A DNA stretch of 64,000 nt from Bryobacterales bacterium (GTDB lineage: Bacteria; Acidobacteriota; Terriglobia; Bryobacterales; Bryobacteraceae): assembly GCA_020846745.1 (NCBI GenBank), contig JADLDI010000071.1, forward strand, positions 62,001 to 126,000, written 5' to 3'. The notes below the pieces were generated by a model. That model searched no databases and was not told where the DNA came from. It saw only the letters and a list, made by a program, of their open reading frames with translations. The position numbers and the translations under genes were made by a program. Below are positions 53,388 through 62,325 of this stretch, piece after piece. Position 1 is the first letter of the stretch; every line of letters begins with the position of its first letter.

Positions 53388-56117
53388 TTGGATACCGCGC
53401 TTTTATTACTTGCCGTTCTTGCGCTCTTCTTCGTATCTGGCTATGGTCCGGTCGTTTGGCTCGCGGATCGTGACGTACGGCTGAACCGCGCCCTCTTGGT
53501 GCCCGTCGTCGGATTCGCATACTTCCTCTGCGCGACCCATGCGTTGGCTGCCATCGGTTTGGTCGGAAGCGCTATCTCCTGGGCGGTCATCCCGCTGCTT
53601 CTCGCTCCTGCCGTCACGGCGGCCCGCCACCGCTGGATCGGCGCGGCAGCTTGGCGCGAAGCGGCCCCCGTGTTCCTGCTCGGCATTATTTGTGTCATTG
53701 CCTCCAATTGGCCTCTGCTGCTGAGCGGGTACCGCTCCTACATGGGCTACTCGAATCAGGATGCCGCGTTTAATTCCGCAATCTTCAGCAACCTGCTCGA
53801 CCATCCTTACGCCGTCAATCCCTCAGGCTTTGCCCAGTATTGGCCCAGTCCGAAACCGGGAGTCATCTTCGGCGGCAGCTATTTTGCCGTCTGGCTCGCG
53901 ACCATCTTTCACCTTGATATCCTCTACCTGCATCAGATTGTTACCGGACCCCTCGCGTTTCTCGCCCCGCTCGGCGCCTACCTGCTCGCGCGCAGTGCGT
54001 TCGGAGCCACCCGCCGCCAGGCTCTTTTCGCGACCTTCGCCGTTGCCGGCGCAAGCCAGTTGGTCTTTACCGTCTGCTTGCAATCGCTCGGATCCATCTC
54101 CCTCACCGCCATGCTGCCCGCGCTGCTTGCCTGTTGGAACGAGGCCGCGCGATCCGGCCGCCCGCGCTTGCTCGTCCTGGCTTCGCTCGCCGCCGCAGGC
54201 ACCGTATTCGCCTACTACGCGTCGCTTCCCATCCTCGCCGCCATGTGCGCCGCCAGCCTGTTCGCCGCCGTTTGGCAGCGGTTCCTCCCCTTCAAAAAAG
54301 CCGTGCTGGCCGGACTGGCGGCCATTGTCCTGTTTTTCGCAGTCGCGCCGCCGATCGCCTTCGACATGGCTCGCAAGTCGCTGCTCGAATCCGGCAGCTC
54401 GCGCCTCCAGGCCAGCCTTGACGGAAGCGAAATCCTGCTGACGTTCGCCTTTGCTCTCACCGAGTGGTTTCTGCCGTTCTTCTGGGGGCTCGGCTACCCG
54501 CAGTGGAGTCCCGCCTTTTATGTGAAATTCTCGCCTCTGCTGGCGCTCACCTATTTCGTCGGCCTTGCCCTCTGCGTCTTCGCCGCCTACGCGCTCTGGG
54601 CCGCGCGCCGCCGCCGCGACATCTCCCTCCTTCCCTTCTGTCTCCAGCTCGTCCTCATGCTGGCCGGGCTGTTCCTGTTCGAGCTCAAAAACAATGGGTA
54701 TGGCGTCTTCAAGATGGCTGCCTGGTGGTCCGTACCCTTCTGGGTCGCCGCCTCGATGGGACTTCTCATGGCCGTTGCGTCGCTCAAACGGAATCTCTGG
54801 TTATCCACTCCGCTCGTCATCCTCGGTGTGCTCGGTCTTGTCTGGAATTGGCAGCAGGGAGCCTGGCTTGCCATCCGTTCGGTCTACGGCTCGGCCCTTA
54901 CCGTTTCCGGCAGCTATCGGCTCAACGATTTTGTCGAACTCCGGCAAATCGCCCGTTTCGTCCCGCCTCAGGACAAACTCCTGGTCGTCATCGACGAACG
55001 GATTGTCCAGGATTGGGTGCTCTTACCCCTGCATCGGTTCAACCTCGCCGTCAACCCTGTTCTGATCATCTCGGGCGGTCCTGACGATCCGCCGCCCTAC
55101 TACATCCGCGAGCCTGCTCTGCGCCAGTGGGATACCGCCAAGTGGATTCTCACCTTCCGCTCTCCTCAAATCCGCAGCCGGCTTCATGACACTCCCCCCG
55201 TTTGGGAAAACGGACGCTTCCGGCTGTACCGTCGCGACCAGGTCACCAACCTGATCGCCTTCGGTGAAGGTTGGTATCCCCGCGAGCGTATGCCGAACTC
55301 GCCTCTTCCGTGGCAGCACGATTTCCGCTGGCTTCGCAAGCAGGCCGAACTGATGGTGCTTTTCGGCGATGGATCTCCGTTCCGGCTGCAGGGCTGGCTC
55401 GTGCCTAATCCCGCCATCGTAACGCCGACCCTGTTGCGATGGATTACCCCCACCCAAACTCACCCGCTATTTGAGGCTCCTCCGGGCGGTGCACTCGAGC
55501 GCAGCCCCGTCTTTCGTGCTCACGGCGCATTGACGACGCTCAAGCTCGAATCCGACTTCATGCCGCCTCCACCCGCCCGCGGCCTCGGCATCCTCCGCCG
55601 CTGGGTCCCCGTCGACGGCCGCCGCCTCACCGTCGCCTTTTCCCGGCCCTCCCTACTCGATGCCGCCAACCTGCAACCGGACCATCCCGTCACCCCGCCC
55701 CAGTCCTATCAGTTCCCGCTTCGCCTCGCGGCCGATCCAACCCTTCTCGCCGGCTTTTACTCCGACGGCTGGATCGGGCCCCGCGCCCGCGCCACCCTCA
55801 CTGCGTGCGGAACGAACCCAATTTTCGAGCTCGACGGGCACCTTCGGGGCGATGCGAAATTCCCAATGCCCTTTCCCTGGACCGTTACCGTCAACGGCCA
55901 ACCAATATCAGCTGACCTCCATCAACCGGGAGACTTCCACCTCACCGTGCCCGCTCCCTCCAAATCGGAACAGTGCGGACCTGTCATTGTTGAATTTCAA
56001 AGCGAAACCATTCGCAGCGCTCCCAAAGGCGCCAACGATCCCCGTCCGCTTGCCGTCCGTATTACCGCGATCAAGGTGAAACAGCCGACCGCCGATACCC
56101 CGGCTAACCGCCGGTGA
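53388..56117 (+). CDS. Large multi-pass membrane protein, GT-C-like
   Basis: The 909-residue product has about 11-13 transmembrane helices in the first 500 residues, then a soluble beta-rich C-terminal region of about 400. The overall plan resembles GT-C glycosyltransferases using polyprenyl-phosphate sugars, with an acidic first loop (NQDAAFNSAIFSNL) in the right place. No specific family motif can be confirmed. It starts with TTG at 53388 behind GGGAG. Its 3' end overlaps the convergent GT2 gene by 14 bases, and a functional link in glycan synthesis is plausible. Confidence 0.65.
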   Translation: MDTALLLLAVLALFFVSGYGPVVWLADRDVRLNRALLVPVVGFAYFLCATHALAAIGLVGSAISWAVIPLLLAPAVTAARHRWIGAAAWREAAPVFLLGIICVIASNWPLLLSGYRSYMGYSNQDAAFNSAIFSNLLDHPYAVNPSGFAQYWPSPKPGVIFGGSYFAVWLATIFHLDILYLHQIVTGPLAFLAPLGAYLLARSAFGATRRQALFATFAVAGASQLVFTVCLQSLGSISLTAMLPALLACWNEAARSGRPRLLVLASLAAAGTVFAYYASLPILAAMCAASLFAAVWQRFLPFKKAVLAGLAAIVLFFAVAPPIAFDMARKSLLESGSSRLQASLDGSEILLTFAFALTEWFLPFFWGLGYPQWSPAFYVKFSPLLALTYFVGLALCVFAAYALWAARRRRDISLLPFCLQLVLMLAGLFLFELKNNGYGVFKMAAWWSVPFWVAASMGLLMAVASLKRNLWLSTPLVILGVLGLVWNWQQGAWLAIRSVYGSALTVSGSYRLNDFVELRQIARFVPPQDKLLVVIDERIVQDWVLLPLHRFNLAVNPVLIISGGPDDPPPYYIREPALRQWDTAKWILTFRSPQIRSRLHDTPPVWENGRFRLYRRDQVTNLIAFGEGWYPRERMPNSPLPWQHDFRWLRKQAELMVLFGDGSPFRLQGWLVPNPAIVTPTLLRWITPTQTHPLFEAPPGGALERSPVFRAHGALTTLKLESDFMPPPPARGLGILRRWVPVDGRRLTVAFSRPSLLDAANLQPDHPVTPPQSYQFPLRLAADPTLLAGFYSDGWIGPRARATLTACGTNPIFELDGHLRGDAKFPMPFPWTVTVNGQPISADLHQPGDFHLTVPAPSKSEQCGPVIVEFQSETIRSAPKGANDPRPLAVRITAIKVKQPTADTPANRR

Positions 56118-56979
56118 ACAACGACCGTAGCGCCAGTCCCGCCGTCCGCCGCACCGTGCGCAGCACGTTCATCTTGCTCGCGCCCCCCTTCAGGTCGTAC
56201 CGCAAGATCATCGGTACTTCCCCAAACCGCAGCTTGAACGGCCTCAGCTTTACCAGAATCTCCGCCATGCAGTCGAACCCCGACGTCTCGACAAACCGGT
56301 CCCCGTACCGCGCGAAGGCATTCCTCAGCACGTTCACCCGGTAGGCCCGGTATCCGCACGTATAATCCCGTACGCCGCGGATCGGGCATGCGATCTTGAA
56401 CATCGCCGCCGCCCCCAGGCTCAGCGCTGTCCGGTATGCCGAAAGCCCCAGCACCTTTGCGCCAGGCTGATACCGCGAGGCGCTCACCACGTCGTTCCCC
56501 GTCCGTAATTTCTCGAGCATCTTGGGGATCAGGTTGGGCGTGTGCGTCTGGTCGGCATCCATCGTCACAATCACCGCTCCGGCCCCCGCCCGCTCCGATG
56601 CTTCCCGCAACCCGTCTCGTATCGTAACCCCAAGCCCCTGATTCACTTGGTGTTGAACCAGCACCGCCGGTACCGACCCGCTCATCTCCCGCACGATCTC
56701 CGCCGTTCGGTCGCGGCTCCCGTCATCCACCACCAGAATGTGGTAACGATATGCCCCGGTCCCCAACTCCGCCCCGATCGAGGTCAACAGCCCTGGCAGA
56801 TTGCTTTCTTCGTTATACGCCGGTAGTACCACCCAGATCTCATTGGTGATCGCATCTTGCGGGTTCTGTGTGCCTGCCGGTTCCGATGATTGAGACAACA
56901 ACTGCCAGTATATGACTACTAGTGCCCCGCCGCGTGCCCCCGCGGGTTTACGTTTGTTCGTTTTTTGCTGCCGCCCCAT
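56104..56979 (-). CDS. Glycosyltransferase family 2 (polyprenyl-phosphate sugar synthase-like)
   Basis: The 291-residue enzyme has the GT-A fold with IWVVLPAYNEESNLPGLL, ILVVDDGSRDRTAEIV, VTMDADQTHTPNLIPKM and VSASRYQPGAKVLGLS, similar to dolichyl-/undecaprenyl-phosphate sugar synthases. No C-terminal membrane anchor is clear. It would supply lipid-linked sugar to a GT-C enzyme, such as the convergent neighbour; substrate unproved. Its N-terminus has a basic stretch of about 45 residues whose start choice (ATG at 56979) is uncertain. Confidence 0.88.
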   Translation of the reverse strand: MGRQQKTNKRKPAGARGGALVVIYWQLLSQSSEPAGTQNPQDAITNEIWVVLPAYNEESNLPGLLTSIGAELGTGAYRYHILVVDDGSRDRTAEIVREMSGSVPAVLVQHQVNQGLGVTIRDGLREASERAGAGAVIVTMDADQTHTPNLIPKMLEKLRTGNDVVSASRYQPGAKVLGLSAYRTALSLGAAAMFKIACPIRGVRDYTCGYRAYRVNVLRNAFARYGDRFVETSGFDCMAEILVKLRPFKLRFGEVPMILRYDLKGGASKMNVLRTVRRTAGLALRSLFTGG

Positions 56980-57083
56980 AACCTTGCTGGGTACAATAGC
57001 GTCTGTTACGAAGAGGAGAACGGCGTAATCTCACCAGAGGTGTACGCCTACGCCGAGGGTCCGCCCTCGTCCGAGGACAACGA

Positions 57084-58928
57084 ATGCAACTCCCAAAGCC
57101 GACACTGCCCGGTCCCGTTATCAGTCCGCCCGCTCCTGCCCCGCTTTCCACGAAAGCTCCCGTTCCGGTAGAGCCCAAACGGCGTGGATGGATTTATCTT
57201 CTCGGTCTTATACTTTTGGCCGCTGTCGGAGGGTATCTCTGGTACGGGCGGCAACAGTCGGAAGCCGCGCGGCAGGCAGCCCAAACGAGCATTCACACCT
57301 ACGTCGTGCGCGGCGGTGTCCTTCTGCGCACAATGCGCTTGACCGGGTCCACTTCGGCCGCCAAAGCGGCCGCTTTGCTCACTCCGCAATTGCGTGGCAG
57401 CCGCAGTGGATACGGCCGCGACAGCCGCTCGTTTTCCACCTCCACGCGGGCGACGACTGGTGGCGGGTCCGCCGCTTCGTCCGGCGGTAGTAGTTCGTCC
57501 GGCGGCAGTACTGCAAGTTTGAGTTCCGGTTCCTCCTCGGGCGGCGCATCCAGTACCGGCGCCACCGGCGATTCCGCCGGCAGCGTCGCTAGTTCCGGCG
57601 GCAGCACGAACTCCGGTCTGAATGCTTCGCGTGGAGCGTCCGCGATGCGATCGGCCACCAGCCGCGTTTCCTCCTCCACCCGGTCGACGGCGAGCCGCGC
57701 CGGCGGCAACTCGGCTTCATCGGGCGCTTCGTCGTCCACCATGGGCTCCGACGGCCTCGGCTCGTCGGCATCGAGCCTCCCCGGCGGCGGTGGCGGCGGC
57801 GGTGGACGCGGCGGTGGCGGCGGCGAATTCATGCTGGTGTTGCAGGATGCCGCCAAGCCCGGGTCGCTGGTCCGCAAAGGCGATCCCGTAGCCGAGTTCG
57901 ACCGCCAGTATATGGTCACCCGGCTCGACGACTATAAGGCCAGCCTGATCCAAACCGATGCCAATTTCAAGAAACTCGAAGCGGACCTGAACGTCACAAA
58001 GAAGGCGCACGAGCAAACCATCGCCTCCGCCAAAGCGGACCTCGACAAAGCCCTGCTCGACATGAAGACCTTGCCCGTCCTCTCTGCTATGGATGCCGAG
58101 CGGCGCCGCCTCGCGTTAGAGGAAGCCCAGGCCCGCTACAAACAGATTTTGCAGGAAGTGAAGTTCATGGATATCGGCCTCAAGGCCGATCGCCGTGTCG
58201 CCGAACTCGACGTCAAACAGTCCCAACTCGAACTCAAACGCGCCGAAGCCAACGTCAACCGCATGATTATGAAGGCGCCCATCGACGGACTCGTTGTCAT
58301 GCAGACCCTTTTCCGCGGCGGTGAAAGCGATCAGATCAAAGTCGGCGACCAGTTGTGGCCCGGCATGATGTTCATGCAGATTGTCGATCCCAGTTCGATG
58401 ATCATCAACGCGAGCGTCAACCAGGTAAACGTCGGTCAACTGCGGATCGGTCAAAAGGCGCGTGTCCGCTTCGACGCGTTCCCCGACCTGGAACTGCCTG
58501 CCCATGTCTATTCCATCGGTAGTGTTGCCAAATCCAGCCGCTTCCGCCCCGATTGGGTCAAAGAGTTGAGTGTTGGCCTCCGCCTCGACAAAATGGACCC
58601 CCGCGTCATTCCCGACCTGTCCGTCAGTTGCGACATCATCCTGGAAGAAACCCAGGCCGATGTCGTGGTTCCGCGGAGCGCCATCTTCCTCGAAGAGGAC
58701 GGCAAGCCCACCAAGCCGTTCGTTTACGTGCAGACCGCAAACGGCTGGCAGAAGCGCGAAATCGAAATCGGCCGCCAGAACCACATCGATGCGCAGGTGA
58801 CGAGCGGTCTCAAAGTCAACGAGGTGGTCGCCCTCGAGCCGCCGCATGCCGCCAAGCCGCCTGACCCGAAACAGGCCGCTTTCCTGCGCCGGCCATCCCG
58901 CCAAGATTCTTGTTGGAGAGTTAGTTAG
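57084..58928 (+). CDS. HlyD/MacA-type periplasmic adaptor with Ser/Gly-rich insert (adaptor 1)
   Basis: The 614-residue protein begins with a Pro-rich cytoplasmic segment and one transmembrane helix (about 36-53). The first strand of the lipoyl domain comes next (YVVRGGVLLRTMRLTG). A striking low-complexity block of about 145 residues (about 103-247), almost only Ser, Gly, Ala and Thr and ending in two Gly runs, splits the lipoyl domain. The fold then resumes (FMLVLQDAAKPGSLVRKGDPVAEFD) with an alpha hairpin, second lipoyl half (MIMKAPIDGLVVM), beta-barrel and membrane-proximal domains. GAGGA precedes the ATG. It is followed directly by adaptor 2. Confidence 0.85.
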   Translation: MQLPKPTLPGPVISPPAPAPLSTKAPVPVEPKRRGWIYLLGLILLAAVGGYLWYGRQQSEAARQAAQTSIHTYVVRGGVLLRTMRLTGSTSAAKAAALLTPQLRGSRSGYGRDSRSFSTSTRATTGGGSAASSGGSSSSGGSTASLSSGSSSGGASSTGATGDSAGSVASSGGSTNSGLNASRGASAMRSATSRVSSSTRSTASRAGGNSASSGASSSTMGSDGLGSSASSLPGGGGGGGGRGGGGGEFMLVLQDAAKPGSLVRKGDPVAEFDRQYMVTRLDDYKASLIQTDANFKKLEADLNVTKKAHEQTIASAKADLDKALLDMKTLPVLSAMDAERRRLALEEAQARYKQILQEVKFMDIGLKADRRVAELDVKQSQLELKRAEANVNRMIMKAPIDGLVVMQTLFRGGESDQIKVGDQLWPGMMFMQIVDPSSMIINASVNQVNVGQLRIGQKARVRFDAFPDLELPAHVYSIGSVAKSSRFRPDWVKELSVGLRLDKMDPRVIPDLSVSCDIILEETQADVVVPRSAIFLEEDGKPTKPFVYVQTANGWQKREIEIGRQNHIDAQVTSGLKVNEVVALEPPHAAKPPDPKQAAFLRRPSRQDSCWRVS

Positions 58929-60236
58929 ATGGCGTCAAAGGATATTAAACCGAAGCAGCGTCTCGGCCATGCCGGCCAATCCAAAATCAAAAAAGCCATT
59001 ATCATCGGCGTGCTGGTGGCGCTGGCCGGTGGTGGCGCGTATGCGGCCTATCGCTACACCACCAAGACCGTAGTAGAAATCCCGACCGCGCGCGTTCGCC
59101 GCGCCGAGTTCGTGATCAGCGTCAAGACCCGCGGCGAAATCCGCAGCACCAATTCCGTGATTCTGGCCGCCCCACAGGTGCCCGACCCCAAAATCACCAG
59201 GCTCTTTGAATCGGGCAAATCGGTCAACAAGGGAGAGGTCGTCGTAGAGTTCGACACCGCGCAGCAGGAGCAGTATTACCTCGACCGGTCCACCAGCGTC
59301 CGCACCGTCGATAGCGAAATCGTTCAGACCAAGGCCTCACACCGCATCGTCAACGAAATGGACGGCATGAACAAGATGACGTCCGAATACAACGTGGAAC
59401 GCGCCAAGCTCGAGGCCAGCAAAGCGGAAGTCGTCTCCGAGATTGAAGGCGCCAAGAGCCGCATCGACGTCGGCGTCACCCAGGGTGAATTGAACCAGGT
59501 CAAAACGACCATCGATGCGCACCAGATCTCCCAGGAAGCCGATCTCACCCGCCTTGAACAAAAGAAGGACAAAACCGTCCGCGATCTCGAACGCGCCAAA
59601 AGCTATCTCTCCAAAATGGTGATCCGCGCGCCCATCAGTGGCATCGTCAACGTGCTGCCCAACTTCCGTGCCCAAGGTTCGTTTGGCTCCGCTCCCCCGC
59701 CTTTCAAAGAAGGCGACCGCGCCTGGACTGGCGCCGCCATCGCGGAGATTCCCGACCTCAGTTCCATGCGCATCGAATTGAAACTCGACGAAGTCGACCG
59801 CGGCCGGCTGCAACTCGGTCAGAAAGTCCGCATCCGCATCGACGCCCTGCCCGACAAGGAACTCGAAGCCACGCTCGATTGGATCAGCCCCATCGCTCAG
59901 CTTCAGTTCCGCGGGTTCGGTATGTCGGAAAAGAGTTTTCCGGCCCGCGCCACTCTGAAATTCGTCGATCCCCGCCTCCGTCCCGGCATGAGCGCCAGCG
60001 CCGAGGTGCTCATCGAAAGCCAGCCGAATGCGCTCATGATTCCGGCCCGTGCGAGCTTTGTCAACAAGGGCAAACCGAGCGTTTATGTGCAGCGCGGCGC
60101 CGGCTATCAGATCCGCCAGATCGAAGTGGGCCGGCGCAACGACACCGACATCGTCGTCACCAAAGGCTTGAACGAGGGCGAAACCGTCTACCTCGAAAAT
60201 CCCATCGAGGCCGCCAAGCGCGCCAAAAAGTTGTAA
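58929..60236 (+). CDS. HlyD/MacA-type periplasmic adaptor (adaptor 2)
   Basis: This 435-residue adaptor has the standard plan: a TM helix (about 20-42), lipoyl halves (VISVKTRGEIRSTNSVILAAP and MVIRAPISGIVNVLP), a coiled-coil hairpin (about 115-225), beta-barrel (MRIELKLDEVDRGRLQLGQKVRIRIDALP) and membrane-proximal domain (LMIPARASFVNKGKPSVYVQ). There is no low-complexity insert. It begins with the ATG right after the stop of adaptor 1 and is followed by adaptor 3 after 19 bases. The Gly/Phe loop FGSAPPPFKEGDRAW differs from MacA. Confidence 0.88.
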   Translation: MASKDIKPKQRLGHAGQSKIKKAIIIGVLVALAGGGAYAAYRYTTKTVVEIPTARVRRAEFVISVKTRGEIRSTNSVILAAPQVPDPKITRLFESGKSVNKGEVVVEFDTAQQEQYYLDRSTSVRTVDSEIVQTKASHRIVNEMDGMNKMTSEYNVERAKLEASKAEVVSEIEGAKSRIDVGVTQGELNQVKTTIDAHQISQEADLTRLEQKKDKTVRDLERAKSYLSKMVIRAPISGIVNVLPNFRAQGSFGSAPPPFKEGDRAWTGAAIAEIPDLSSMRIELKLDEVDRGRLQLGQKVRIRIDALPDKELEATLDWISPIAQLQFRGFGMSEKSFPARATLKFVDPRLRPGMSASAEVLIESQPNALMIPARASFVNKGKPSVYVQRGAGYQIRQIEVGRRNDTDIVVTKGLNEGETVYLENPIEAAKRAKKL

Positions 60237-60255
60237 GAGGCTCAGCGAACACGCA

Positions 60256-62319
60256 ATGAAAAAGATTCTGTTTCGATTGGTGATTGTCGGTGTTCTCGCC
60301 GCCGCGGCCTATGGCGGCTACACCGCCTATAAGCAGATTCCGCAAAAGCAGCAGGCCCAGATACCCACCACCAAGGTGCGCCAGGGCGATGTGATCGTCA
60401 AAACTTTCGCTCGCGGTGAACTCCGCGCCGTCCGCTCCGCTACTCTTACCGCTCCAAACCTCTTTGGCACCGTTCAGGTCACCAAACTCGCCGCGCTTGG
60501 CGCCTTCGCGAAGGAAAAGGACCTCGTCGCCGAGTTCGACGATTCCGAACTGCTCTCGCGCCTCGAAGAAAAGGAACTCGAAATCGAACAGGTCGACGAG
60601 CAGATCAAAAAGTCCCAGGCCGACCTGAACATCCGCGATAACCAGGACCAGGTCGAACTGCTCCGCACCAGATACTCCGTTCGCCGCGCTGAACTCGAAG
60701 TGCAACGCAACGAATTGTTATCCGCCATCGACCGCAAGCGGAACGACCTGTCCCTCGAAGAGGCCAAGCGCCGCCTCAAACAGCTTGAAAGCGATATCAA
60801 AAGCCGCCGCGAACAGGCCCAGGCCGAACTCGCCGTCCTCCGCGAACGCAAGAACAAGGCGCTGCTTGAACTCAACCGCGAAAAAATGCGCCTCCAGCAG
60901 GTCAAACTGCTGTCGCCGATGAGCGGCCTGGTCGCCATCCGGCAAAACCGCGGCGGCGGATTCTTTAATTTCGGCCAGCAGATCCCCGACATCCGTGAAG
61001 GCGATCAGTTGCAACCTGGCATGCCTGTTGCCGACATCCTCGACCTCTCGGAACTCGAAGTTCTTGCCCGCGTCGGCGAACTCGACCGCGCCAACCTGCG
61101 CGAAGGCCAGGACGTCATCCTGCACCTCGATGCAATCGCCGATGAAGCTCTCCGCGGCAAGATTAAATCCATGAGCGGAACGGCCACCGCAAACGTCTTC
61201 TCTTCCGACCCGGCCAAAAAGTTCGACGTTCTTTTCTCTATCGACATGTCACAGTTGTTGAAGGCCCTCGGAGCCAACCAGGAAGAGATCAATCGCGTCC
61301 TCGCCACGGCCGAGGCCAACCGCAAGCGCGCCCCTCTGGCGCCTCCTCCCTCCATGTTCGCCATGGCTGGTCAAGGCATGCCCGGTGGACAGATGCCCGG
61401 TGGCGGCGGTCAAGGCGGCCAACAAGGCATGCCCGGTGGACAGATGCCCGGTGGCGGCGGCCAACAAGGCGGCCAAAGCATGAGCGGACCCGGCGGTATG
61501 CAAGCAGGTGGGCCTCCCCAAGCCATGTTTCGTCCCGGCGGCCAAGGCGGACCTGCCGCCGGTGGCGCTCGCGGCGGCGGCATGGAAGCTGCTCTCGCCA
61601 ATCTCCCGGCCGACCAGCAAAAGAAAGCCCGCGAGATTTTCCGGAAAGCGTTCGGTGGCAAAAGCCCCGCCGAGATGACGCCCGAAGATCGCACCGCGGC
61701 TTTCACCAAGATGCGGGAAGAGATGCAAAAAGCCGGCATTAACATGCCGGGCCGGGGCGGCAACCGCCCAGGTGGCGGTGGCGCTGCTGCAGGTGCCGGT
61801 GCGGCCGGCGCGGCTGCTGAACAAGCCGGGGCCGGTGGTGGCCCGGGCGGCGGACGCCGTCGCGCGGGTGGTGGCGAAGGCGGAGGCATGATGTTCGGTA
61901 TGGGCGGCGCCAGCCAGCAGTTCTCTCAAAAGGATCTCGACGCGGCCAAGCTTCCTCCCGCTCCCGAAGAATCCAGCCAGCTCGATGTCTTGCTTCGTCC
62001 CGGCTTGCTGGCCGACGTTGAAATCATCGTTGAAAAGATTCCAAACGCAATCCACATCCCGGTTCAGGCCATCTTCGAAAAGGAAGGCAAGAACCTCGTC
62101 TACGTCAAAGAGAAGGGTAAATTCGTTGCCCGCGTGATCAAGCCGCTAAAGCGTAGCGAATCCACCATGATCATTTCCGACGGTCTCAAAGCCGGCGAAG
62201 AAATCTCATTGCAGGATCCCGAAGCCAAACCGTCCGACCGCAAGAAGGGCGGTCAGAAGAGCGACGGCGGTGGCGGTGGCGGCGGCAGCATGCCGATGGG
62301 TATGGGAAGGAAGGGGTAG
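60256..62319 (+). CDS. HlyD/MacA-type periplasmic adaptor with Gly/Met/Gln-rich insert (adaptor 3)
   Basis: The 687-residue adaptor has an N-terminal TM helix (about 5-24), lipoyl halves around IVKTFARGELRAVRSATLTAP and LLSPMSGLVAIRQ, a long coiled-coil (about 95-215), and a beta-barrel region. A large insertion of about 245 residues (about 330-575) interrupts the barrel before LDVLLRPGLLADVEI. It has GMPGGQMPGGGG-type repeats, a helical block (LPADQQKKAREIFRKAFGG to REEMQKAGI), then Gly/Ala-rich sequence. The C-terminus is Gly/Lys-rich. It forms one operon with the two upstream adaptors and the downstream permease (6-base gap). Confidence 0.86.
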   Translation: MKKILFRLVIVGVLAAAAYGGYTAYKQIPQKQQAQIPTTKVRQGDVIVKTFARGELRAVRSATLTAPNLFGTVQVTKLAALGAFAKEKDLVAEFDDSELLSRLEEKELEIEQVDEQIKKSQADLNIRDNQDQVELLRTRYSVRRAELEVQRNELLSAIDRKRNDLSLEEAKRRLKQLESDIKSRREQAQAELAVLRERKNKALLELNREKMRLQQVKLLSPMSGLVAIRQNRGGGFFNFGQQIPDIREGDQLQPGMPVADILDLSELEVLARVGELDRANLREGQDVILHLDAIADEALRGKIKSMSGTATANVFSSDPAKKFDVLFSIDMSQLLKALGANQEEINRVLATAEANRKRAPLAPPPSMFAMAGQGMPGGQMPGGGGQGGQQGMPGGQMPGGGGQQGGQSMSGPGGMQAGGPPQAMFRPGGQGGPAAGGARGGGMEAALANLPADQQKKAREIFRKAFGGKSPAEMTPEDRTAAFTKMREEMQKAGINMPGRGGNRPGGGGAAAGAGAAGAAAEQAGAGGGPGGGRRRAGGGEGGGMMFGMGGASQQFSQKDLDAAKLPPAPEESSQLDVLLRPGLLADVEIIVEKIPNAIHIPVQAIFEKEGKNLVYVKEKGKFVARVIKPLKRSESTMIISDGLKAGEEISLQDPEAKPSDRKKGGQKSDGGGGGGGSMPMGMGRKG
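61372..61460 (+). repeat. 38-bp direct repeat inside adaptor 3
   Basis: The 38 bases at 61372-61409 recur at 61423-61460, 51 bases apart, encoding the duplicated QGMPGGQMPGGGG block. Such near-exact duplication suggests recent expansion of the insert. Confidence 0.85.
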
Positions 62320-62325
62320 TAAACG

